A stretch of DNA of 64,000 nt from Vannielia litorea (lineage in GTDB: Bacteria; Pseudomonadota; Alphaproteobacteria; Rhodobacterales; Rhodobacteraceae). This document shows positions 23,454 through 35,248 of this stretch, in pieces. Under the pieces are notes generated by a model. It was not told the DNA's origin and did no database searches. It worked only from the letters and a program-made list of their open reading frames with translations. The stretch covers positions 1,550,001 through 1,614,000 of the forward strand of contig NZ_FSRL01000001.1 of assembly GCF_900142295.1 (NCBI RefSeq), given 5' to 3'. The stretch's first letter is position 1. Every line of letters begins with the position of its first letter. The translations under genes and the position numbers were made by a program.

Positions 23454-25532
23454 ATGGGCGAGGTTTCTCACAGGCTGCACCGCGCGGCCGGCACGCTGAA
23501 GCGGGCGGGTCTGGGGCGGCTGGTGCTGCGGCAGGGCCTGCCGATCCTGGCCGTTCTGGCGCTGCTGCCCGTGCTGGCAGGCTGGCTGCAGGGGCTCGAC
23601 CTGGCCGCCGGTTGGGCGCTGCTCGCCGGGCTGCCGGGGCATCGCTGGGTCGGCGCGCTGTGCATGACCGCGGTCAGTTTCTGGGCGCTCGGGCGATACG
23701 ACCTGGCCATTCACCGCTGGCTCTCCACCGGACAGAACGAGGATGCAGCCCAGGGGGCCGGGGTGACGGCGATCGCCGTCGGCCAATCCACCGGCTTCGG
23801 GCTGGTCATCGGCGCGCTGGTGCGGTGGCGCATGTTGCCGGGGCTCGGCCTTGCCCGCGCGCTGGGCGTGACCGCCGCGGTCGCGCTCTCCTTTCTGGCG
23901 GGATGGGCACTCTTTACCTCGCTCTGCCTGCTCGCCCTGCCCTCGGCCTTTCCTCATGCCGCGCCGGTCGGTGCCCTTGGCGTGCTGGCGGGTGGCTTCA
24001 TCGTCGCGCTCTGTCTCTGGCCCCCCGGCTGGGGCGGGCTGGCACGGTTGCCTCGGCTGCCCTCGATCTGGCTGGCGAGCCGGATCGCCACCTTCGCCAC
24101 CCTCGATTGCACCGCCGCCGCGCTGGCCTTCTGGCTGCTGCTGCCCCCCGGAACGGAGCTGGCCTTTGGCGCGCTTCTGCCGGCCTTCCTGGTGGCGCTC
24201 GGCGCGGGCATCATCGGCGGCACGCCGGGCGGGGCCGGCCCGTTCGAGGCGACGCTGGCGGTGATGCTGGCCCAGGTCGATGGCGCGGCGCTTGCCTGTG
24301 CGATCCTCGGGTTCCGCCTGGTCTACTACGCGCTGCCCGCGGGGCTCGGGCTGCTGGCGGCGGCCGCGGGGCCGATGCGCAGCCTCGCCACCCTGCGGAT
24401 CGAGCGCGAGGCGCTGAGCCGCCAGCGCCCCGTCTTCCGCCGAGCCGGCCGGCCGCCCTCGCCCGACCTGGGCTGGCACCTTGCCACCGCAGACCGCGCC
24501 GAGGCCGGGCTCCTCCGCCAGGGAGAGCTCGGCTGGCTCGAGGCACCCGGCTCCGGCGGCGGCTGGGCGGCCGCGCCCACAGGCTCGGCGCTCGTGGCCA
24601 TCGGGGCGCCCTTCGGCCCCTGGGGCGCAGCCCGCCACTGGATCGCGGCCCTGCGCGCCGAGGCCCGCAGCCGGGGGCTTGCGCCGGTGATCTACAAGGC
24701 GGGCGCGCGCATGGCCGCAAGCGCGCGGGAGGCCGGCTTTTGCGTGGTGCCGGTGGCGGAGGAGGCGGTGCTGGACCCGACCGGGTTTTGCCTCGACAGC
24801 CCGGAGCACCGGCAACTCCGCCGCAAGCTGCGCCGCGCCGAGAAGGCGGGGCTCGTCATCACCCGCGAGATGGGCCCGCCCGATCCGGCCACCAGCGCCG
24901 AGATGGCCGCCGTCTCCGCCGCCTGGGAGGCCGGGCGCGGCGGGGCGCGCGGGTTTTCGATGGGGCGTTTCTGCCCGGTCTACATCGGCCACCAGCATCG
25001 GTATGTCGCCCGGTCCCGAGGCCGGATCCTGGGGTTCGCCAGTTTCCACGTTTCGACCCGCGAATGGGTGCTCGACCTGATGCGCACCCTGCCCGACAGC
25101 CCGGAGGGCGGCACGGCTGCGCCGGATGGCACGATGCATGCGCTCGTTCTCCGCGCCATCGAGGAGGCCGCGGCCCGCGGCTGCCCGCGCCTGTCGCTCG
25201 CCGCCGTTCCCCTGCGCGGCACCCCCGCGGAGGACAGCGGCACACCACCGCTCTTCGCCGCCCTGCGGGCCCGGCTCGACGAGGCCACCGGCGGTGCGGG
25301 GCTGCGCCAGTTCAAGGCCTGTTTTGCGCCCCGCTGGGAGCCCCTCTACATGGCCGCGCCCAACCGCCTCGCCCTGGCGCTGGCCGCCGTCGACATCGCC
25401 CGCCGCGTCGCCCGCCCCCGGGCCCTGCCCCGGCTCGGGCCCGAGTTTGCCGCCCCCGGCGGCCTCGCCCCGCCCCGCACCGCCGACCGCGCCGCGAGGG
25501 AGCAGGCACCGCCGCTCCGCCGCGCCTCCTGA
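23454..25532 (+). CDS. MprF-like protein (flippase plus phosphatidylglycerol aminoacyltransferase domain)
   Basis: The 692-residue protein has an N-terminal half of about eight membrane segments and a C-terminal DUF2156/phosphatidylglycerol lysyltransferase domain. This is the layout of MprF, which adds lysine or alanine from aminoacyl-tRNA to phosphatidylglycerol and flips the product, lowering the negative charge of the membrane. Recognisable pieces are VGQSTGFGLVIGALVRWRML and IIGGTPGGAGPFEATLA in the membrane part, and QLRRKLRRAEKAGLVITREM plus FSMGRFCPVYIGHQH and LSLAAVPLRGTP in the synthase part. The MprF GF-GRRH-type motif is not exact, so the transferred amino acid cannot be predicted. 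It is preceded by a terminator and seems monocistronic. Confidence 0.8.
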   Translation: MGEVSHRLHRAAGTLKRAGLGRLVLRQGLPILAVLALLPVLAGWLQGLDLAAGWALLAGLPGHRWVGALCMTAVSFWALGRYDLAIHRWLSTGQNEDAAQGAGVTAIAVGQSTGFGLVIGALVRWRMLPGLGLARALGVTAAVALSFLAGWALFTSLCLLALPSAFPHAAPVGALGVLAGGFIVALCLWPPGWGGLARLPRLPSIWLASRIATFATLDCTAAALAFWLLLPPGTELAFGALLPAFLVALGAGIIGGTPGGAGPFEATLAVMLAQVDGAALACAILGFRLVYYALPAGLGLLAAAAGPMRSLATLRIEREALSRQRPVFRRAGRPPSPDLGWHLATADRAEAGLLRQGELGWLEAPGSGGGWAAAPTGSALVAIGAPFGPWGAARHWIAALRAEARSRGLAPVIYKAGARMAASAREAGFCVVPVAEEAVLDPTGFCLDSPEHRQLRRKLRRAEKAGLVITREMGPPDPATSAEMAAVSAAWEAGRGGARGFSMGRFCPVYIGHQHRYVARSRGRILGFASFHVSTREWVLDLMRTLPDSPEGGTAAPDGTMHALVLRAIEEAAARGCPRLSLAAVPLRGTPAEDSGTPPLFAALRARLDEATGGAGLRQFKACFAPRWEPLYMAAPNRLALALAAVDIARRVARPRALPRLGPEFAAPGGLAPPRTADRAAREQAPPLRRAS

Positions 25533-25553
25533 GGGGCAGGCCCCGTCTGCCCC
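25533..25553 (+). terminator. GC hairpin after the MprF-like gene
   Basis: GGGGCAG and CTGCCCC form a perfect seven-pair stem with a seven-base loop immediately after the stop codon. There is no T-tract, so it may be a Rho-assisted or weak terminator. Confidence 0.45.
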
Positions 25554-25638
25554 GGTCTCGCGCGGTGATCCAGCTTTCGGCGTTGCGCCGCGGCCCCGCC
25601 TGTGGCACGCACCTGCAAACCCAAGCCCGGAGGTCCCC

Positions 25639-26652
<1,014 letters not shown>

Positions 26653-26667
26653 CGCCCGGCCGCCCGG

Positions 26668-27774
26668 TCAGCCGAAGAGATCGAGCTGGTCGCCCGGTGC
26701 GGGCGGAACGCGGAACAGATCGCAGCGCAGCGGCGGCAGGTTGCGCTTGAGCCCCAACCGCTTGCAGGCCACCTCGAAACGATGCGACAGCAGCGCCGCA
26801 TGGGTGCCCTGCCCCTTCATCCGGCGGCCCCATTCCGGGTCGTAATCGCGCCCGCCGTGCATCTCGCGCACCCGTGCCATGACCCGCGCCGCGCGGTCGG
26901 GCACGTTGGCCTCCAGCCAGTCGCGAAACAGCGGCGACACCTCGCGCGGCAGGCGCAGCACGATGTAGCTGGCCGCCACGGCGCCGGCATCGCGGGCGGA
27001 TTCGAGGATCTTCTCCATCTCGTGGTCGGTCAGCCCCGGGATCATCGGCGAGGCCATGACCCGCACCTGCACGCCCGCGCCGGCCAGCCGCTCGATCATC
27101 TTCAGCCGACGTGCGGGCGACGGCACGCGCGGCTCCATCCTGCGGGCCAGATCGGCGTTCAGCGTGGTCACCGAAATGCCCACGCGCGCCAGCCCCTCCC
27201 AGCCCATCTCGCCGAGGATGTCCAGGTCGCGCTCGATCAGGCTGCCCTTGGTGACGATGCCCACCGGGTGGTTGTGCGCGCGCAGCACCTCCAGCAGACG
27301 CCGGGTGATCCGGTGGGTCCGCTCGATCGGCTGATAGGGGTCGGTGTTGGTGCCCATGGCGATCGGGGCCACCTCGTAGGAGGCACTCCGCAGCTCCGCC
27401 GCCAGCCGCTCGGGCGCGCCCGGCTTGGCCACCAGCCGGGTCTCGAAATCGAGCCCGGGAGAGAAGCCAAGGTAGGCATGGCTCGGCCGGGCAAAGCAGT
27501 AGATGCAGCCATGCTCGCAGCCGCGATAGGCATTGATGGAGCGGTCGAAGCTGAGATCGGGCGAGCTGTTGCGGGTGATGATCCTGCGCGGGTTCTCCAG
27601 CGCAACCTCGGTGCGCAGCGGCGGCAGTTCGGCCTCCGCCCCACTCTCCCACCCATCGTCCACCCGCTCGACCGCATAGGGATCGAACCGGTTGGCGATG
27701 TTCGACAGCGCCGCCCGCCCGCGCCTGCGGTGCTCGGGCACCATCCAGCCTGCATTCGCCTCTTCAAAACCCAT
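26668..27774 (-). CDS. PA0069-family radical SAM protein
   Basis: The roughly 368-residue protein carries the 4Fe-4S cluster motif CxxxCxxC in GCEHGCIYCFARPSHAY and the family blocks IAMGTNTDPYQPIE, VTKGSLIERDLDIL and VMASPMIPGLTD. The PA0069 family is related to spore photoproduct lyase-like proteins; its reaction is not established. The start at 27774 has GAGGG eight bases upstream; an ATG at 27810 is in frame but falls inside the regulatory site. A perfect SOS box ends 30 bases upstream of the start, so LexA control and a DNA-damage role are likely. It sits between two methionine synthase genes but on the opposite strand. Confidence 0.85.
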   Translation of the reverse strand: MGFEEANAGWMVPEHRRRGRAALSNIANRFDPYAVERVDDGWESGAEAELPPLRTEVALENPRRIITRNSSPDLSFDRSINAYRGCEHGCIYCFARPSHAYLGFSPGLDFETRLVAKPGAPERLAAELRSASYEVAPIAMGTNTDPYQPIERTHRITRRLLEVLRAHNHPVGIVTKGSLIERDLDILGEMGWEGLARVGISVTTLNADLARRMEPRVPSPARRLKMIERLAGAGVQVRVMASPMIPGLTDHEMEKILESARDAGAVAASYIVLRLPREVSPLFRDWLEANVPDRAARVMARVREMHGGRDYDPEWGRRMKGQGTHAALLSHRFEVACKRLGLKRNLPPLRCDLFRVPPAPGDQLDLFG

Positions 27775-27804
27775 GGCCACACCCTCTTGTGTGCTCCAGA
27801 TATA

Positions 27805-27819
27805 GAACATATGGAGAAC
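27805..27819. promoter_or_regulatory. LexA/SOS box upstream of the radical SAM gene
   Basis: GAACATATGGAGAAC is an exact GAAC-N7-GAAC, that is GTTC-N7-GTTC on the minus strand, the same form as the recA box in this window. It lies 30 bases upstream of the radical SAM start codon and 182 bases from the divergent corrinoid protein gene. Confidence 0.78.
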
Positions 27820-28001
27820 ATTTTAAAGAACCACATGACCTGCATGGTATTTTTTGGCACCATTCCCCGGGCAAACGTTGCGACAAGTCGGCAAAAGCGC
27901 GTGCGATGTCGGATTTCGGAAAGTTCCCGCCTGCCGATCAGGCAAAGCGGAAAGCAGAGAAACCGCACCGGCCCCGCGCAGGCCGCACAAAGGAAACGCC
28001 C

Positions 28002-28706
28002 ATGTCTGCGGATGACGAAGACGACATCATCCTTTCGGAACTCTCCGACGAGGACCTGACCGCCCAGATGCACGACGACCTCTACGATGGCCTCAGGGAG
28101 GAGATCGAAGAGGGCGTGAACATCCTGCTCGAGCGTGGCTGGACCCCTTACGACATTCTCACCAAGGCCCTGGTGGCCGGCATGAAGGTTGTGGGCGACG
28201 ACTTTCGCGATGGTATCCTCTTCGTCCCCGAGGTGCTGCTCGCCGCCAATGCCATGAAGGCCGGCATGGCGATCCTGAAGCCGCTTCTGGTCGAAACCGG
28301 CGCGCCGCGCATGGGCAAGATGGTGATCGGCACCGTGAAGGGCGACATTCACGACATCGGCAAGAACCTTGTCAGCATGATGATGGAGGGCGCGGGCTTC
28401 GAGGTGGTCGACCTCGGCATCAACAACCCGGTGGAAAAATATCTCGACGCGCTGAAGGCCGAAGAGGCCGACATTCTCGGCATGTCCGCCCTGCTGACCA
28501 CCACCATGCCCTACATGAAGGTGGTGATCGACGCGCTGGTGGAGCAGGGTCTGCGCGAGGATTACATCGTGCTGGTCGGCGGTGCGCCCCTGAACGAGGA
28601 GTTCGGCCGCGCCATCGGGGCCGATGCCTATTGCCGCGATGCCGCTGTGGCGGTGGAGACGGCCAAGCAGTTCATCGCCCGCAAGCACAACCAGCTGGCC
28701 GGCTGA
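28002..28706 (+). CDS. Corrinoid-binding protein, stand-alone MetH B12 module
   Basis: The 234-residue protein has the cap helical domain (about residues 30-100) and the B12-binding Rossmann domain with the lower-ligand motif DIHDIG at residues 115-120, where His117 coordinates cobalt. The GMSALLTTTMPYMK and LVGGAPLNEEF segments complete the corrinoid pocket. In the methionine synthase system it would shuttle the methyl group from methyltetrahydrofolate to homocysteine. It has an unusual N-terminal extension: residues 1-38 contain 16 Asp/Glu and one Arg. The family is also used with methylamine methyltransferases, so another substrate is possible. The ATG at 28002 is preceded by AAAGGAAA; the frame is open further upstream but without homology. 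Confidence 0.9.
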   Translation: MSADDEDDIILSELSDEDLTAQMHDDLYDGLREEIEEGVNILLERGWTPYDILTKALVAGMKVVGDDFRDGILFVPEVLLAANAMKAGMAILKPLLVETGAPRMGKMVIGTVKGDIHDIGKNLVSMMMEGAGFEVVDLGINNPVEKYLDALKAEEADILGMSALLTTTMPYMKVVIDALVEQGLREDYIVLVGGAPLNEEFGRAIGADAYCRDAAVAVETAKQFIARKHNQLAG

Positions 28707-28714
28707 GCAGAGGC

Positions 28715-29290
28715 TCAGGCCGGGGGCATCAGAAAGGCCTCGACCTGCGCCGCCAGCGCCTTGCCCGGATCGGTCGCCTTTCCGGGCCGGGCCACGTGGC
28801 GGGCCATGGCCATGAGGGTGAAGGCCCGGATCCCCTCGGCCATCACCTTGGGGTCCAGGTCGGTCCGGAACGGCGGCGCGCCGAAGAGCCCGCCGAACCA
28901 GCCGGTCAGGATGATATCGAGCCGCGAGAGCGCCTCGGCAATCGGGCCATCCGCGAGGGACGCGCGTTGCACAAGGTCGAAGACATAGCGTTCGCAGGTC
29001 AGCAGCTCGATGATCGGGCCGAGCGTGGCGGCCAGCGCCTTGGCGCTGGAGGGCCGCCGCGTGGTTTGCAGCGCGTCGAGCAACCGCGAGATCCGCTTGG
29101 CCACGAGCTGCTCAATCAGCACGTCCTTGTCGGCGAAATGGGTGAAGAACGTGCCCTTGGCCACGCCTGCCGCCTTCACCACCTGCTCGACCCGAAGCGC
29201 GCCGAAGCCCTCGCGGGCCACGATGCTCTCGGCGGCGGCGATCAGATTGGCACGGGTGGCGCGGGCGCGGCGCTGGATGGGCTCTGTCAT
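28715..29290 (-). CDS. TetR-family transcriptional regulator
   Basis: The 191-residue protein has an N-terminal TetR helix-turn-helix (ANLIAAAESIVAREGFGALRVEQVVKAAGVAKGTFFTHFADKD split across residues 14-56) and a helical ligand-binding domain. It is transcribed divergently from the DUF1638 gene, and a near-perfect TGACC-N2-GGTCA palindrome sits in the 56-base gap, so autoregulation and control of DUF1638 are likely. Its stop is eight bases from the end of the convergent corrinoid protein gene. The ligand is unknown. Confidence 0.88.
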   Translation of the reverse strand: MTEPIQRRARATRANLIAAAESIVAREGFGALRVEQVVKAAGVAKGTFFTHFADKDVLIEQLVAKRISRLLDALQTTRRPSSAKALAATLGPIIELLTCERYVFDLVQRASLADGPIAEALSRLDIILTGWFGGLFGAPPFRTDLDPKVMAEGIRAFTLMAMARHVARPGKATDPGKALAAQVEAFLMPPA

Positions 29291-29312
29291 GGCCGCTTGG
29301 TGGCGCTTAATC

Positions 29313-29324
29313 TGACCGTGGTCA
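29313..29324. promoter_or_regulatory. Probable TetR operator
   Basis: TGACCGTGGTCA has perfect five-base inverted arms around GT and lies between the divergent TetR and DUF1638 genes, 22 bases from each start codon. Confidence 0.6.
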
Positions 29325-29346
29325 ATTCGAATCCGGAGGCCGGGGC

Positions 29347-29979
29347 GTGAAACTTCCCAGCGACAGCAAGCTGACCGAGGATGGCCTAGCCCCCGCGGGC
29401 CGGGGCGAGCTGCTGCTCATCGCCTGCGGCGCGCTGGCCCGCGAGATCCTGGCGCTGATCGAGCGGAATGGCTGGCGCCACATGGCGCTCACCTGCCTGC
29501 CCGCGATCCTGCACAACCGGCCCGAGACGATCCCCGATGCGGTGGAGGCGGCGGTGAAGAAGCACCGCGACGCCTTCGAGCGGATCTACGTGGTCTATGC
29601 CGATTGCGGCACCGGCGGGCTGTTGCAGGCGCGCTGTAAAGCACTCGGGGTCGAGATGGTGCCCGGACCCCATTGCTACAGCTTCTTCGAGGGCAACGCC
29701 GCCTTCGCCGCCCATGACGATGAGATCACGGCCTTTTACCTGACTGACTTTCTCGTGCGGCAGTTCGATGCCTTCGTGACCCGGCCGCTGAAGTTCGACA
29801 AGCACCCGGAACTGAAGGAGATGTACTTTGGGCATTACGAGAAGCTGGTCTATCAGGCGCAAACCGACGATCCGGCGCTGACCGAGCTGGCGCGGCAGCA
29901 CGCTGAAACGCTGGGGCTGGCCTTCGAGCGGAGGTTCACCGGCTATGGCGACCTGGAGGTGGCGCTGGCCAAGGCCTGA
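29347..29979 (+). CDS. DUF1638 domain protein
   Basis: The 210-residue protein matches DUF1638: an opening LLLIACGALAREILALIERNGW, the cysteine-containing YVVYADCGTGGLLQARC and the PGPHCYSFFEGN block. Several conserved cysteines and histidines suggest a metal or cofactor site. DUF1638 genes often sit beside corrinoid-dependent methyltransferases, and here the gene lies 640 bases beyond the corrinoid protein, so a role in corrinoid or one-carbon chemistry is inferred. The start is GTG with GGAGG eight bases upstream. It is probably regulated by the divergent TetR protein. Confidence 0.85.
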   Translation: MKLPSDSKLTEDGLAPAGRGELLLIACGALAREILALIERNGWRHMALTCLPAILHNRPETIPDAVEAAVKKHRDAFERIYVVYADCGTGGLLQARCKALGVEMVPGPHCYSFFEGNAAFAAHDDEITAFYLTDFLVRQFDAFVTRPLKFDKHPELKEMYFGHYEKLVYQAQTDDPALTELARQHAETLGLAFERRFTGYGDLEVALAKA

Positions 29980-30002
29980 GCGGGGCGGGCTTCACCCCCC
30001 GG

Positions 30003-32855
<2,853 letters not shown>

Positions 32856-33004
32856 CTTACGTTACTCCTCCGTGATGCCGGTTTCCCGGCCGGCGGTCGG
32901 GCCCCCTTCCCTTCCGCCATGACCCTAATATGGGGCCTAAACGCATCGGGGGGACCGGCTTTCTGCCGACCCCCCCGAAAAAGTGATTTCGCACCGGGTT
33001 CGGC

Positions 33005-33274
33005 TTACTCGGCTGCCTCCTGGACGGGCAGGACCGAAATGAAGGTGCGGCCCTTGAGGCCCTTGTGGAACTTCACGCTGCCTTCTTCGGTCGCGAATAT
33101 GGTGTGATCGCGGCCGATGCCGACGCCCTCGCCCGGCCACCACTTGGTGCCGCGCTGACGCACGATGATGTTGCCGGGGATGACGGCTTCGCCACCGAAT
33201 TTCTTGACGCCGAGGCGACGGCCCGCGGAGTCGCGGCCGTTACGGGAGGAGCCGCCTGCTTTTTTGTGTGCCAT
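33005..33274 (-). CDS. rpmA: 50S ribosomal protein L27
   Basis: The 89-residue protein begins [20 protein letters not shown] and contains [21 protein letters not shown], diagnostic of L27, whose N-terminus reaches the peptidyl transferase centre. It follows rplU after 12 bases on the same strand, the universal rplU-rpmA order. Confidence 0.98.
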   Translation of the reverse strand: MAHKKAGGSSRNGRDSAGRRLGVKKFGGEAVIPGNIIVRQRGTKWWPGEGVGIGRDHTIFATEEGSVKFHKGLKGRTFISVLPVQEAAE

Positions 33275-33286
33275 GGGTCGTTCTCC

Positions 33287-33958
33287 TTACTTGCCGGCCA
33301 GTTCTTTGGCCTGTTCGATCCAGCCTTCGCGCTCGATGCGGCCCTTGAACGAGAGTTTCTCGTCCATCTCGGCCACGTCATCGGCACTCCAGGCGGCGAT
33401 CTGGGCGAAGGTGGTCACGCCAGCTTCGTGCAGTTTTTTCTCCAGCGCCGGGCCGACACCCGAGAGCTGCTTGAGGTCGTCGCCACCCTCGGCCTTGGCG
33501 GCCTTGGCGGGAGCGGCTTTCTTGGCTTCGGCCTTCGGAGCCTCGGCCTTCTTCTCGGCGGCCTTCTTCGGCGCGGCCTTCACGGCGGCGGCCACGGCGG
33601 CGCCCGACACGGAGCCGGCACCGATGGCGGCCTTCACGCCGGTCTTGTCACCGCCCTTTTCCAGGATCTCGGTGACGCGCAGCAGGGTGAGCTGCTGGCG
33701 GTGGCCCTTGGTCCGCTTGGAGCTGTGCTTCCGGCGGCGCTTGACGAAGTGGATGACCTTCTCGCCCTTGATCTGGTCGATCACCTCAGCCTGCACGGCG
33801 GCCCCGTCGACCATCGGCGAGCCGATGGTGGCGCCCACCATGAGAATCTCGTTGAACTGGACGGTTTCACCCGCCTCTGCGGCCAGCTTTTCGACCCGCA
33901 GCACGTCGCCGCTGGTCACCTTGTATTGCTTGCCGCCGGTTTTCATAACCGCAAACAT
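33287..33958 (-). CDS. rplU: 50S ribosomal protein L21 with C-terminal helix-hairpin-helix extension
   Basis: The first 103 residues are L21 ([36 protein letters not shown]), which binds 23S rRNA. The protein is 223 residues, twice the usual length. After L21 comes an Ala/Lys/Pro-rich linker of about 60 residues (repeating [22 protein letters not shown] units) and then a compact domain [19 protein letters not shown] that is a helix-hairpin-helix of the kind found in small DNA/RNA-binding proteins. Such L21 fusions occur in Rhodobacterales, and the role of the extra domain is unknown. The frame is continuous with no sign of a sequencing error. Confidence 0.95.
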   Translation of the reverse strand: MFAVMKTGGKQYKVTSGDVLRVEKLAAEAGETVQFNEILMVGATIGSPMVDGAAVQAEVIDQIKGEKVIHFVKRRRKHSSKRTKGHRQQLTLLRVTEILEKGGDKTGVKAAIGAGSVSGAAVAAAVKAAPKKAAEKKAEAPKAEAKKAAPAKAAKAEGGDDLKQLSGVGPALEKKLHEAGVTTFAQIAAWSADDVAEMDEKLSFKGRIEREGWIEQAKELAGK

Positions 33959-34246
33959 GTAGTTTTCCTTACGTCTGTCGCGTTCCTGCGGTCCCCCTTG
34001 CGGGGCGTTACCGGCCTCTCGGCCACCTCGAACAGCGTGCCCTTCACCTGGGCCTTGTTGCATAGGTTTTCCACCCGTTGCCGGGTAGAGCGCGGCTTAT
34101 CGGGTGGAACGGGGTTTCTGTCAAGGGGGTTTCCGGCGTTGCGGGCCTGGCAGGCCGGGCGCCCCGACCCGCCTCCACACCGCAGGACGGTCGGGCGGAC
34201 AGGAGGGTGCCGGCAGACCTCTCGGCCCGGTTCGGCAGGGCGGCGC
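33959..34246 (-). promoter_or_regulatory. rplU upstream region with two leader hairpins
   Basis: This 288-base gap holds no gene. On the minus strand, close to the rplU start, it can form a hairpin CCCC-GCAA-GGGG with a GNRA tetraloop (about 33992-34004) and a second GGCC-GAGA-GGCC hairpin (about 34012-34024). They could be a structured mRNA leader for L21-L27 autoregulation. The rest, toward the DUF2059 gene, shows nothing I can identify. Confidence 0.35.
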
Positions 34247-35134
34247 TCAGATGTCTTCGCTGACCATGAAACGGGCGGCGGCCAGGCCGAGGTCGCGGGA
34301 GATATCGGTGAAGAGCTCGTCGAAGCCCGCGAAGATCGCCCGGTTCAGCGCCCGCCCCTCCGGCGTGCGCGAGAGCGCCGTGTAGGCCTCGATATCGGCC
34401 GTATCGAGCGGCTTGTAGGCCATCGCGAGATAGGACCAGACCCAGTTCTCGGTCTCTTCGCGGATGTCTGGCTCCTGCATCCAGACGTCGCGCAGCATGT
34501 CCTCCTCGCTCATCTCGGCGGGCAGCGCGCCCCCGGCGGCGAGGCCCTGGTAGAAGGCGAAGTTGGAGTTCAGCGCGCCGGCGATGTTGGTTTCCACGAG
34601 GTCGTTCGTCTCGATGTAGTCGCGCAACACCTCGAGGCGCGGGTCATCCGCCCCCACCATCTCGCTGTAGGCCTCGCGGCTCATCTGCTCCACCGTGTCG
34701 TCGAGCAGCGCGGCGCGGGCGGAAATTTCGAGCGAGACGATCCTGCGGCCCAGCTCGCTCTCGAAAAAGGCCTTGAGCGGGGCGGTATCGACCCCGGCCA
34801 TCTCTTCGGAGAAGCGGCGCAGCATCACCCGGTCGAGCCGGTCCACCTGGTAGATCTTGTCGACCAGCCCGGCCCAATCCTCGCCACCTGCGCCGGGAAA
34901 AAGCTCACCCTGCAACGATCTGGAGTAGGCCAGCCCTTCGTCGCGCAGGATCGGCATCAGCCGGTCCATCCCCAACGCGTCGAGCAGCGCCCGCGCCTCG
35001 GCCTCTTCCATCCGCGTGGTTTCGGACCGTTCGGACGCGCTCCTGGGCCCGGCCTCGGCCAGCGCGGGCACGCCCGCCCCGCAGAGAGCGGCGGCCAGCA
35101 GAAGGGCGCTGAGGGCTCGGTTGGGTCGGATCAT
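34247..35134 (-). CDS. DUF2059 exported protein
   Basis: The 295-residue protein has a signal peptide (RALSALLLAAALCGAGVPALAEA) and an all-helical mature part with the DUF2059 pattern, including LKAFFESELGRRIVSLE and AYTALSRTPEGRALNRAI. The mature protein is acidic and probably periplasmic. The function of DUF2059 is not established. It stands alone between rplU and sqdB on the same strand with gaps above 100 bases on each side. Confidence 0.82.
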   Translation of the reverse strand: MIRPNRALSALLLAAALCGAGVPALAEAGPRSASERSETTRMEEAEARALLDALGMDRLMPILRDEGLAYSRSLQGELFPGAGGEDWAGLVDKIYQVDRLDRVMLRRFSEEMAGVDTAPLKAFFESELGRRIVSLEISARAALLDDTVEQMSREAYSEMVGADDPRLEVLRDYIETNDLVETNIAGALNSNFAFYQGLAAGGALPAEMSEEDMLRDVWMQEPDIREETENWVWSYLAMAYKPLDTADIEAYTALSRTPEGRALNRAIFAGFDELFTDISRDLGLAAARFMVSEDI

Positions 35135-35248
35135 CTGAAAGGCTACTCCGTCGCGCGGTGTGGTTCACTCTGGAATAGGCTTTCGCGGCCCTCTTTCCAA
35201 GCCAATGTCAACAATTTGAACCAGATGCGGCAGAAATCACGCCCGGCC

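Noticed and set aside
25561..25592. Hairpin CGCGGT...GCCGCG before the homocysteine methyltransferase, resembling the P1 stem of a SAM-II riboswitch
   Set aside because: The GAUUU loop residues and the A-rich 3' strand (AAAAAGG) of SAM-II are absent, so only the stem matches.
27820..28001. B12 riboswitch before the corrinoid protein gene
   Set aside because: The B12-box GCCACTG-like core and the usual ~200-base layout are not present.
32945..32975. Hairpin downstream of rpmA as a terminator
   Set aside because: The stem has internal mismatches and the T-rich side precedes rather than follows it on the minus strand.
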